From Phanerodontia chrysosporium (taxonomy: Eukaryota; Basidiomycota; Agaricomycetes; Polyporales; Phanerochaetaceae), in the NCBI GenBank assembly GCA_001910725.1, contig MJGA01000004.1, positions 1,550,001 to 1,614,000 on the forward strand: a DNA stretch of 64,000 nucleotides, given 5' to 3'. The position numbers were made by a program, and so were the translations under genes. The notes beneath the pieces were generated by a model. That model was not told the DNA's origin. It made no database searches and was given only the letters and a program-made list of their open reading frames with translations. Below, one piece after another: positions 1-12,143 of this stretch (position 1 is the first letter of the stretch; each line of letters opens with the position of its first letter).

Positions 1-2020
1 ACGGAGGCGCTCGTGCAACGTCGCCTGCGCCGTCCATCGCTAGCAAGCTTGCCACGCCGATGCGGACCTCCAAGCCACTGCCGTCTATCTCCTCCACTTA
101 CCCGCTCCCTCGTCGCCCAGTGGCATCGGCAAGCCAAAAGGTCTCCCTCCCTCCCGTCTGGGTGCTCCTCGAAGCCGTCCGAATGATCTGCAGCACATCC
201 CTAGCCATAGCTCTCTCGCTGCACAGCCGGAGCATGAAGAGCCCGATTTGTTCTCTGAGCGACCACTACATACCAATGGCAACGGACATGCCCATCATCA
301 CGACTTCGACGAGCCGGTTCGTGCTGGACCTTCAGACGATATCACTGTCGCCATTTCGAGCATCCTCAGCAACGATCCGTCGCGCAGCGTCGATGCGCTG
401 AAGAAAATCCAGAAAGTGTTGGAGATCTCACCCGACGAAGGCCCGTCATCTTCAGCCTACCGTGAACTCGCCGAGCATACGGAAGGGCTCATCGAGACGA
501 TTACCCTCCAGATGGCGCATGTCTTCGAGCGCCCGGACGATGTCGCCGTTCCTGAGAACTTCAGGCTAGCCAAACACCTCATCCAGACTCTCAACGCCTT
601 CTGCGATCACGTCTTCCTTGCGGAATCGCTGACCGGCGATATCCTGACTTCATTGCTGGAGGAGCTGACGCTTCGTCTCCTGCAGACCGACAATAGTCCG
701 GACACGAAGGTCAAGGACCTCTCGCGGTTCATCAATATGATCATCCTGCGGATATTTGCCACAGCGAGGAGGATGTCCGTCTTCCGTGCACTGTTCCAGC
801 TTCTCCTGCAGATCGTCAAGCCTTTCCCCGCAAATGGCACCTCCCCGGACTCGCAGGAAGCCAAGGTTGCGGAGCTCGTCCTCAAGTGCATCTGGAAGCT
901 CGCACGGAACATACCACAAGACCTTGAGAAGTCCGCTCTCGATCCAGTTGAATTGTTCCCAGCCATCGAGCATTTCTTGCAGTCCGTGCCACCAAATGAA
1001 TGGCGTGCACGGGCGACAAACAAAGTGCCCTGTGGCGACATGCCTTTGCGAACCATAAAGGTCATCATTCAGCACGTTGTCGGTACGTGGTTAGAATTTA
1101 TCTGCAGTAATCGCATAGACTGACAGTTCCGTGCAGCGCACTATGGAGACGACGTCTATGATCTTCTGTCGGCTTCCTTCGACGACCCTTCAGCAACCAT
1201 CGTTTACCCGTATGTCTACCGCATCCTCAACTCGACCTCACGGACCGCTACGGAAGTTCCCACGCGGTCTGCGGCTCTGGACCGTGATTCTGGATCTCGC
1301 AGAGATTCACCAGCGATCAGCCGGCCCATCTCACCGCAGGGTACGATCTCTTCACGGCGGTCGTCGAGCCACGGACGCAGCCAGAGCGTATCCTCCATGA
1401 ATGGTCACGGACGCAGTCCTTCACTGCCTGCCCAAGAGCCTGACCTGGATGAGCAACTCGTTGAGATTATCAAGCACATATCCAGCGAGACGACGGGCGC
1501 GATGCACAAGGAGGGTATCACTGAGCTGCATCACTTCTTGAAGGCGCATCCGCACAAGAAGGGCAAGGTCGATAAGATGCTGGATTCGACTGGACCTGCT
1601 TTCCGCAAGTACATTACGCGTGCGTTGGCGAGTCGAGCGGCGGAAGACGAGGAGAGAAATGTCGCGGTTGCGCATACACTTTCAAGTACGTTCCAACCGT
1701 GAAACTTGTCTGCACGTTTTAACCCTTTCTTCTAGAACTAGAGTCGAACTCGCGTGAGCGGATGGCTCCGATAACCACGACAACTCGTGAGTGTGCTGGT
1801 CCTATGCCGATGCTTCGCCAATAGCTGACTGTCAGAAGAAGTCGAGCCCTCGCGTGTCAAGACTCCCACCTCCCCGATGTCGCCCCAACGGTCGAGCCTG
1901 TCAGATCTTCCTCCGCCACAGCAGGAGAAGCTTTCAAGGCTACACGATCTCTTCCAATACAGATCGAGTTCTACTAGTGCAGGATCTCAAGGGCGCGATT
2001 CGCGCCTCCCTCCAAGCTAA
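1..2020 (+). CDS. XMAP215/Stu2/Dis1-family TOG microtubule polymerase, 3' part
   Basis: Partial at the 5' end; exons <3-140, 194-1082, 1137-1685, 1736-1786, 1836-2020 (TAA), 604 codons visible. The family binds tubulin through TOG/HEAT arrays and speeds microtubule plus-end growth. The large exon encodes a helical HEAT-like segment (FRLAKHLIQTLNAF, LVLKCIWKLARNIP, RTIKVIIQHVV) typical of the last TOG region. A Ser/Arg-rich basic linker follows, then a C-terminal helical domain (DEQLVEIIKHISSET, GITELHHFLKAHPHKKGKVDKML). The N-terminal TOG domains lie upstream of the window. All introns are 49-54 nt and in phase. The family call rests on C-terminal similarity only; another HEAT-repeat microtubule protein is less likely. 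Confidence 0.72.
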
Positions 2021-2375
2021 GACTTGCGCATATGTCATGCTGTGCTTTGTGTCATAGGGACTTGTGTATTTCTACACGCTGCATCATCGCGGAACTCACT
2101 GTATACCCCGATTATAATTTGTATACTCGCACATCCGTATATAATCTCATAGACATGTTTTCGTTTCAGTCCATGCCAGTTAGCATCGCAGGTACGCGCC
2201 TAGGTGACAGGCGCTTCATGATTGAGTTTCCCAAACAGGTCGGTTTGGCATGGCGGTCGGCGGATGACGGCGGTCTCTACGCTTGCTTTCAAGACTCCAT
2301 ACCGTTTCGAACGCTGTGTGTGCCGTGAGCGGCACGCCCTGGCACGACTACCGGACCCGTCGCCTAGGACTAACC

Positions 2376-4931
2376 ATGGGGAAGCAGCCGACTGAGTCTC
2401 CACGGGCTGCCCCAGTGGGCCAGAGGCCCTCCGAGTTTGTTTACGACACCGCCCTCTTCTTTTGGAAGTTGGTCATATACATTTTCTTCCGGGAAATTCG
2501 CCCCAGAGGAGCGTATCACATTCCGCGCGATGGCCCTGTCATCTTCGTGGCGGCACCGCATCATAACCAGGTTAGTGTTCCTACTTTTCACATGCCGAGA
2601 TCGTGACATTTCTGACGTTCGAACGTAGTTCCTGGACCTATTGCTGGCACTCCAGGTGTACCGGGAGACTGGCAGGAGGGTCCAGTTCCTTGTGGCTGCC
2701 GCGAGTATGCAGAGAAAATTCATAGGGTTCTTCGCCAGGCTTTTCTGGAGCAGTGAGTGCGCTGCATCTCGTGTCGTATAGTTCGTAGAACTGAGAATAA
2801 GAACAGTTCCCGTCGTTCGCAATCAAGACCTAGCAAAGCCTGGGACTGGTGTCGTCTCTATCGCTGAGAATGACCCCTGCCTGGTCATCGGTCATGGCAC
2901 GCACTTCACTGAAGAGTTCTCTCCTAGGATGCAAATACTGCTTCCCAAATCCCTACGGGCACCATCAGCGGAGGTTGTCGAGGTCATCTCCGACGACAGG
3001 TTAAGGATCAAAAGAGAATTCGCCAATGATAATGGTCCTGCGACCGAAGCAGTCCGTGCTAAGCTGAAGGAGCTGCGGTCCGAAGGAAAAGACGGCCTAG
3101 AATTCAAGAAAATTCCGCATGTCGATCAAGCGCAGACTTATGAGCATGTCTACAACGCTCTTAACCAAGGTGGATGTGTTGCTATCTTCCCTGAAGGTAT
3201 TTTATTACGTACAGTGACAACTGGCTGTATCTGAAATGAGTGACTGATTTTAGGTGGAAGCCACGACCGTACCGACCTGCTCCCGTTTAAAGCTGGAGTA
3301 TCTTTGATGGCTTTGGGCTCTATGGCCAGCAATCCCGACCTGAACGTCAAGATTGTACCAGTTGGGTTGTCATATTTCCACCCGCACAAGTTCCGGTCGC
3401 GCGTCGTGGTTGAATTCGGGCACGCCATGGACGTTCCTCCAGAACTGGTGGAGAAGTTCAAGCAGGGCGGTGCCCCGAAGCGGGAAGCAGTGGGCAAGTT
3501 CCTCGACCAGATATACGACGCGCTGAAGACAGTAACCATCCGGGCTCCTGATTACGAGACCCTCATGGTAAGTGACTGCATGCGTTTAGTTAGCACGCTA
3601 CTCAGGCCAGTCTCTTGCAGATGATCCAGGCTGCCCGCAGGCTATACGTGACGCCCGGCCAGCATCTGACCCTTGGTCAGGTCGTTGAACTAAACAAGCG
3701 CTTCCTTGAGGCGTATGTTATGTTCAAGGACGAGCCACGCGTACAGAGGCTGCGTGAAGATGTGCTGAGGTATAACCGTCTGCTTCGTGACCTGGGGCTT
3801 CGCGACCATCAAGTACCAGGAGCTCGCAAGGCAGGTTGGAGGACATTTGGACTTCTATGTTACCGGGTCCTGCTTCTCGCAGTATGGACGATCCTTGCAC
3901 TGCCGGGCGTGATCCTCAATGGGCCGATCTTCTTGACGGCGAAGGTCGTGTCACGAAAGAAGGCGAAAGGCGAGTTCACGCTCCTCTTTCACGAATAAAC
4001 GACTGAACATTTCTCGCGCTGCAGAGGCGCTTGCAGCGTCAATGGTGAAGGTCCAGGGCCGAGACGTCCTCGCTACGTGGAAGGTCCTTATCTCGGTGGT
4101 TCTGACGCCTGTCGTATATGGGTTCTATGCTCTGCTCGCAACGATGGTTATGTTCAAGGCCGGTGCACCCTGGACGTGGATTCTGTGGACGCCAATCGCA
4201 GTCCTAACGGCGCTACCGTTTATTGCATATGCAGCGTTGAAATTTGGAGAAGCCGGCATGGACGTCCTAAAGTAGGTTTTTGCATTCCTTCGCAAACAGA
4301 GACTTCACAGAATCTCCAGATCTCTCCGACCGTTAGTTCTCGCGCTTGCACCTGGTCAACAGCAATACCTGGACCGCATCAAGATCATGCGAGTACAGCT
4401 CTCGAACGAGCTTTCGGAAGTGATCAAGGAGTATGGGCCTAAAGTTTTCGAGGATTTCAATCAGGTTCGGTTACCGCGCACTAGTTTCCGGAGCAGCTAT
4501 CTCACGCATTTGTCAAGACTCGCATTCTAGTGCCTTCAGCGAGTGCGCCTCCGTCTGGTTACCAGGGTGACTGGCAACGAAAAGGGCGCGATGCACAGGG
4601 TCGCCTGCTGAACCATCCCATGGTATGTGATGTGCAATGAAGGCTTGCGCTACTCGCATTCACAATACCGCTCTAGACCTGGCTCGACGAACGTCTTTTC
4701 GGCTGGAGCTCTGCAGATAGAAGCGGCACATCTAGCCCGGGCGGCGAAGAAGAGATCGTAGACCACGATAGCTTGCTACCGCCTTCCGAATTGAAGGCCT
4801 CGTCCCGTAGCTCGTCCTACGCGGATATCAGGCTGCGCAAGACCCCTGTGGCGCCGCCAGAGACTCCGGCACACCTCGTTCCCAATCCCAATCTCGACGC
4901 CGACGGGGTGCTCCCGAAATCGAGCTGTTGA
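2376..4931 (+). CDS. GPT2: Glycerol-3-phosphate O-acyltransferase (GPT2/SCT1 type), tandem copy 1
   Basis: Exons 2376-2570, 2629-2752, 2807-3196, 3254-3567, 3621-3969, 4025-4271, 4320-4464, 4518-4622, 4677-4931; 707 aa. The family makes lysophosphatidic acid from glycerol-3-phosphate (or dihydroxyacetone phosphate) and acyl-CoA in the ER. The acyltransferase block HX4D is present (HNQFLD, about residue 63), and FPEGGSHDRTDL marks the glycerol-phosphate-binding motif; both are split by introns. Membrane segments lie near the C-terminal third (AVWTILALPGVILNG; VVLTPVVYGFYALLATMVMF). The tail is Ser/Pro-rich and possibly phosphorylated. The intron at 3970-4024 starts with GC (AAAG|GCGAGT). Copy 2 lies 282 bp downstream in the same orientation. 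Copy 1 lacks one intron that copy 2 has after the residues RDHQ. Confidence 0.9.
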
Positions 4932-5212
4932 AATGTCTCTCAAGATGTGGCTGTCGAAACTCCCGCCTCCTTTTCGCCGTCGGCCGCGAGACCGCATCGG
5001 CGCGCCCCAGCGCTCAAGTGCTCGGAGCCGCCTGGAGCGCTTACACGCGACGTGATTAGCGCTGATTGACGTCGGGCTCGAGAGCTCGTGCGCATTCGCT
5101 CGGATTCGCTTGTCTGTCTCGGACTCCCCGCATGTCGTCTCTCGCATACTAGTGCACCCTTCAGCCTCCTGTTGTTTGTATACCATACCCATTCCCTCAC
5201 TGCCAAAACGCA

Positions 5213-8026
5213 ATGCATCCTCCGAGCCCGAGTACCGACCCTGTCGTGTCGACACAGGCAGACCTCGTATACGAGGCTGCTCTTCTGTTCTGGAAGACTG
5301 TCACGAACATTTTCTTCCGTGAAATAAGGCCACGAGGGGCGTTCAATATACCGCGAGATGGCCCAGTCATATTCGCGGGGGCTCCTCACCATAACCAGGT
5401 CAGCATACATACGTGCACGCGCAGTTAGTCTGGCTCATTGTCCACGCTCAGTTTTTGGATCCATTACTGCTAGCTTTGCAAGTACATAGGGAGACACGTC
5501 GGAAAGTGCAGTTCTTGATTGCTGCCAAGAGCATGAAACGCAAGGCTGTCGGCTTCTTTGCTTCGCTAATGTCCAGTAGTATGTGCGAACTTGCGTCTAC
5601 CCTCAACACTTCTCATGTCCTCCTAGTCCCTGTAGTACGCGCTGTGGATGATGCGAAGCCCGGTATTGGCCGTGTGACCATCTCGGACAGCGACCCTTGT
5701 CTCGTCATAGGCCATGGAACGAAGTTCACAGAGGAGTTCAAGCCCAAGATGCAGATTATGCTTCCGAAAACTGTGAATTCCTGTGTGGCAGAGGTATTGG
5801 AGGTCATCTCGGACACGGAGTTGAGGGTCAAAAAGGAGTTCGGAGGAGACAGTGGGAAGGGCACGTCGCGTATTCGCGAAAAGCAGAAGGAACTCGAGGC
5901 TGAGGGGCAGATTGGGCTGGACTACAAGAAGCTGCCGCACGTCGACCAGAGCGAGATGTACCACCATGTATATGAGTGTCTCAAGCATGGCGGCTGCATT
6001 GGTATCTTCCCAGAAGGCTAGTATCTCTTTCGTCAGTTGGTCTGTGACGGCTAACACTCACGCAGGTGGCAGTCATGACCGCACCGACCTCCTCCCTCTC
6101 AAAGCCGGAGTCTCACTCATGGCTCTCGGCGCGATGGCTGATAACCCCGAGCTGAAGGTCAAGATCGTTCCCGTCGGACTGTCCTACTTCCACCCCCATC
6201 GCTTCCGTTCGCGTGCAGTTGTCGAATTTGGGTCCGCGCTAGACGTGCCGGAGGAGCTCGTGGAGAAGTTCAAGCAAGGGGGACCGGAGAAAAGGGAGGC
6301 GGTTGGCAAGCTGCTTGACCTGATATACGACGGTCTGAAGACAGTTACTATTCGAGCACCCGACTACGAAACTTTGATGGTATGCAGCTATGACGCATTT
6401 ACGTGACGGCACTGACCGACGTCTATCAGGTCATTCAAGCCGCACGCCGCCTGTACAAGACGCCCGGCCAACATCTTACACTTGGCCAGGTCGTCGAACT
6501 CAACAAGCGGTTTCTGGAGGGCTACTTGCACTTCAAGGATGAGCCAAAAATCCAGAAGCTTCGTGATGACGTGTTGAAGTATAACCGCCTTCTGCGTGAT
6601 CTTGGACTTCGTGACCACCAGGTTCGTATGCACTCATACGGTGCATATTTGGTATCTCACGACATGCTGCCTAGGTCCCGAAAGCACAACCTGCTAGCTG
6701 GAAAACATTGGGACTGCTGCTCTATCGTTTACTCCTATTATTTGTGTGGACAGTATTGGCGTTACCTGGATTGATCTTGAACGGCCCTATCTTCGTTACA
6801 GCCTCGGTAATCTCGCGACAAAAGGCAAAGGGTAACATATCCAGCGATGTTCATCATCCTGTTGCTGACTTTTGTTTTTGTTACTAGAGGCTCTTGCTGC
6901 TTCCGTTGTCAAAGTGGAAGGCAAAGACGTCGTTGCAACATGGAAGGTGCTCATCTCTCTCGGAGTCGCACCCGTGCTCTACATCTTCTACGCCTTTCTC
7001 GCAACATTTGTGGCGGTCAAGGCTGGGGTTCCTCTGACATGGCAGATATTCACACCCATAGTGGTGCTGATATCTTTGCCATTTATCGGATACGCCGCTC
7101 TCAAGTTTGGTGAAGCAGGCATGGATGTATTGAAGTGGGTGCTGATGCGGTTTACTGTGAACGTCTACCGATTTGCTTTCAGGTCGCTTCGCCCATTGGT
7201 TCTTGCCCTCTTCCCTGGTCAATCTCGCACACTTGAAAAGGTCCGCGACATGCGGTCAAGACTGGCGAACGAGCTTGCGGAAACGATAAACGAGTTTGGT
7301 CCGAAGCTGTATGACGATTTCAACGAGGTCAGTTTTCAGCCGAACAGACATCCATATTGACGTTAATTGTAATTGGAGCAGTTCCGTATCCTCGTACCTT
7401 CTGCAAGTGCTCCGCCATCGTCCACTTCGGCTGGCATCTGGCGCCTTAAGAGCAGCACCGGCGCCGTCGACGCCCAGGGCAATCTGCTAGTACATCCAAT
7501 GGTACGTAGTAAGCAGTGCTGGAACATGCATATCCCTAATGCATGTCCGTAGACTTGGTTGGATGAGCGGTTGTTCGGCTGGAGCAAGAGTTCCTCCCGA
7601 GGCACCAGCGCCTGGGCTGGAAGCAACGAAATTAGTCGCGCAGCCACCCCGGACCACTCGGACGAGGAGGAGTCAGGAGACTACGACCACGTCCTCGGGT
7701 TCCTCGAGACTAAGAAGCCAGTGACACATGGACGTACACGCAGCGCACGCAGCTCCTACGCAGACCTGCAGAAGCTCCGGCGCGCTTCTAATGCGCCGTT
7801 GCCCGCTAACTTCCCTGTGATGACGACGGCCACTGACGCCACGCACGAAGCGAACGCCGATGCCAATGGGCTGCACATGCGTCATCCACAGCGCGCTCGT
7901 AAGGCAAGCCTCTCCGACAGCGTGACCGTCGAGCGTATCAGCGCATTGGATAGGGAGGAACCTTTCGACGAGGCTACAAAGGATCTCAATGAGGAGATTT
8001 CCAATGCAAAAGCTCACCAAGACTAA
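5213..8026 (+). CDS. GPT2: Glycerol-3-phosphate O-acyltransferase (GPT2/SCT1 type), tandem copy 2
   Basis: Exons 5213-5398, 5452-5578, 5627-6016, 6066-6379, 6430-6621, 6675-6831, 6888-7134, 7183-7327, 7382-7501, 7553-8026; 783 aa. Same enzyme family as the gene just upstream, with HNQFLD and EGGSHDRTDL motifs and the same membrane segments. Exons of 390, 314, 247 and 145 nt have exactly the same length in both copies. This copy has a longer Ser-rich C-terminal tail ending in acidic residues. The intron at 6017-6065 must begin with GC (GAAG|GCTAGT) to restore EGG. The exon-2 donor is ambiguous: GTAGTA at 5576 would remove one Ser, GTATGT at 5579 is the stronger site and is used here. Two copies suggest division of labour, like yeast Gpt2/Sct1. 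Confidence 0.9.
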
Positions 8027-8156
8027 AAGACTGTATCTCCTTCATGTAGCTCACATTCTGGATGCATGTATCCCGTCGATCATAACATCCTATCGCGTCA
8101 CTAGCACGAACAGGGTACAGAGTATGGTGATAACGGTTGACACGTCAAGCGTACAT

Positions 8157-9975
8157 CTAGTCATCATACAGATCTGCTCGTCGTTGGCCCGCAGTGAGCA
8201 CTTCCACACCAGTTTCGGTGATGCTGTAACCGAAGATCAGCGAGAACGCCACGCCCGATAGCAGGAGATACGTACAGGAGAGTATCCTCGAATTGGGCAC
8301 TGCGTTTCCCGTCCACGGTAGTGGCGGTCCAGTCGTCCGGCCAGTGGACGACGTCCCAATTGTGTCCCAAATTGATCATGGGCTCGATCGTAAAGCACTG
8401 GAAGGGCATGGTCAGCACGAGTAGCACCGGTGTGATAGAGCTAAGGACCGACCATGCCGGGCTTCATCGTGCCGACCGCACGGTTCTTCGCGTAGTGCGG
8501 CACATTCGGGGAGCAGTGGAACAAGTCGTTGATACCGTGGCCGGTGTACTGCCGGACGACGGCGCAGCCTGCCGCACGGGCGATCGGCTCTCTATCGTCG
8601 CGGATACGTTTAGCGGACGCTCGCGGAGGGAAGAGTGCTGTGCCAGACTCACATTGCCTTGCCGAGGTCGCGGAAGAGCGCGCCGGGTTTGCAGAGCTTG
8701 ATCGCCTCGTCCAGGCACTGTCGGGTCACCTTCATGAGTTTTTTCGACTCCTCATCGACTCTCCCGACGGGATATGTCTCGTTCAAGTCGCCGTGATAGC
8801 CTGAAGGTGTGTTTAGTCTGGAGATAAAGGGGAAGAACGCGCTTTAGACGCGCCAGAACGTACCGTCGTAGTAAAGCGTGACATCGATGTTCACGATGTC
8901 TCCCTCCTGGAGCTTGCGCTGGTCGGGGATACCGTGGCAGATGACCTCGTTAACGGACCTGTAAATGTACGTTAAGATTCCGTACACAAGCATGCAACGC
9001 GTGGCTCCCTACGTGCAGACGGATTTTGGGAAGTTGCGGTAGTTCAGCGGCGAAGGGTACGCGTTGCGCTCGATGATCGCATTGTGGACGACTTCGTCAA
9101 TGAAGTCGGTTGTAACGCCAGGCTTGACGTGGGAGGCGGCGATGTCGAGGACTTCCCGTGCGAGCTGGTGGTCACAAGACAGGAACGAGCATGAGCTGCC
9201 AAGCCATTTGAGATCCCGAGTGCTACGAGGACCCAGCGATCGGACATGGAACACGCACCCTGCACACTGTCCGCATCTTCTCCTGCTCCTCAGGCGAGAG
9301 GATCCGTGGCGGCTGTCCTGTCTTCCTGATCTCCGAAGTGGGAATACCTGACGGAGTAAGGGTTTAGAGAGCTTACAATGCGAGCGCGAAGCCGCGAAAG
9401 AACTTTTTGACCGCACCATCTTCTGCATAGTCAGGCCGTTTTATGTGCGCCGGCACCTCACGTTTTGGGCTGAGAGGATATTTTGGCCTAAGGTCTCCAG
9501 TGAACTTGAAGTGTCCGAACGGCATGAAAGTGCCATCTGCAACGAGGTTTGCACATGTCTACGCAGACTGTTTCGCCGTACATACCTATTCCGACGCTCG
9601 TATCATTGGATCCCGACCGAGCAGCGAGCTCGTGAATGACTTTGTGGGTTTTCTAGGAAAGGCGGCGGTTGAGCACGCGGAGGAATGATGCAGCCATTTT
9701 GCTCATTTACTCACCCCTTCGCAATCCATGAGCCTCGTATCATACTCAATACCGACATGAAAACTCACAGTTTGCCTTGAAGCACTCCTGACCGCAGAAA
9801 TACGACCCCTTGATCCCGAGCCTGGACGATGGACGGAACGATGAGCGTAGCCTCATTGATGGTGTGGGGAAGGCAATCACTTGTTGCAGGTTGGGCACTC
9901 CAGGCGCGACGGCGGGTGACCGTTAGCGCAGCTCGTGCTTTGGCAGGTGACGACTGGTGCGGTCGAGGAGCTCAT
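8157..9975 (-). CDS. MAP1: Methionine aminopeptidase type 1 with N-terminal zinc finger
   Basis: Twelve exons in transcription order: 9975-9881, 9821-9769, 9716-9715, 9652-9586, 9536-9417, 9347-9259, 9164-9013, 8958-8864, 8800-8653, 8591-8453, 8397-8276, 8223-8157; 382 aa. It removes the initiator Met from nascent proteins at the ribosome. Residues 1-45 hold a Cys-rich MYND-like ribosome-binding finger ([26 protein letters not shown]). The catalytic domain shows the five metal ligands in [25 protein letters not shown] and FEDTLL. The third exon is only 2 nt (GG): it completes the conserved Trp between KAN and KTHK. Without it the join gives a TAA stop. The start lies 561 bp from the divergent monooxygenase gene. 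Confidence 0.92.
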
Positions 9976-10536
9976 GGTAAGGACAGAGACCAATGGGAGT
10001 AGACGAAGAGCGCAAGGCTGATCGAAAGTAGGTCGCCCTCAAATTAAATTTGGTATATTCGTGCGCGTCTCCCGCGCCTTGATCTTACCGTCCTACAGAG
10101 ACAGCGTAAGTCAGTTTGCACAAGGCGTGGTAACAACTAGGTGAACAATGTGAGCATTATGCAAAGTAAGCGGTCACATAGTACGTATGAAACGACAGCA
10201 TTAGGTCGCGGCAAAAGGTGCCCGGACGTTGCAGAGCTTTGAATGATCAGCACCCGAACTGAGTCGGACCAATACAGCCACTTTCGAATATTCACTAGCT
10301 CGATGCAATGGGCATAGGCCAGGAATGTCGGCCGAGCAGCTCTCACTAGCTACTGATTGGCTGCACGCTGCGGCGTCGACACCTGACCAGACGCATTGAC
10401 TTGATCGTGGCAGGGCCTTCGGGCTGTTTAGGGACGCCTGGTGCCTACTCATCCCGGCGACCTTGGCGACCTAGGTGTATTTAAGCCGTACTCGCAGCAG
10501 CACGGTACGCCCCGTACAGTTCCTTGTCTAGGCCTC
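9976..10536. other. Divergent intergenic region (MAP1 / monooxygenase)
   Basis: This stretch separates two head-to-head genes, so it must hold both promoters. I see no convincing coding potential. A TATA-like element lies close to the monooxygenase start and is listed separately. Confidence 0.6.
10478..10485 (+). promoter_or_regulatory. TATA-like box of the monooxygenase gene
   Basis: TATTTAAG lies about 52 bp upstream of the predicted ATG at 10537. Position and sequence fit a fungal core promoter with a very short leader. This is inference from sequence only. Confidence 0.4.
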
Positions 10537-11969
<1,433 letters not shown>

Positions 11970-12143
11970 TGCATGGCTTGATACGGACTTGGCTGCCTAA
12001 TGTATATGAGACATCTCGGACATTCACATCACCACTCACGATATCACATCTTACATCTCGCTATATTGCAGCTGAAAGGCCAATTATCGATACACTAGAC
12101 TCATCTTACACAAACAATACATCACCACCTTCGAAGTCCATCA

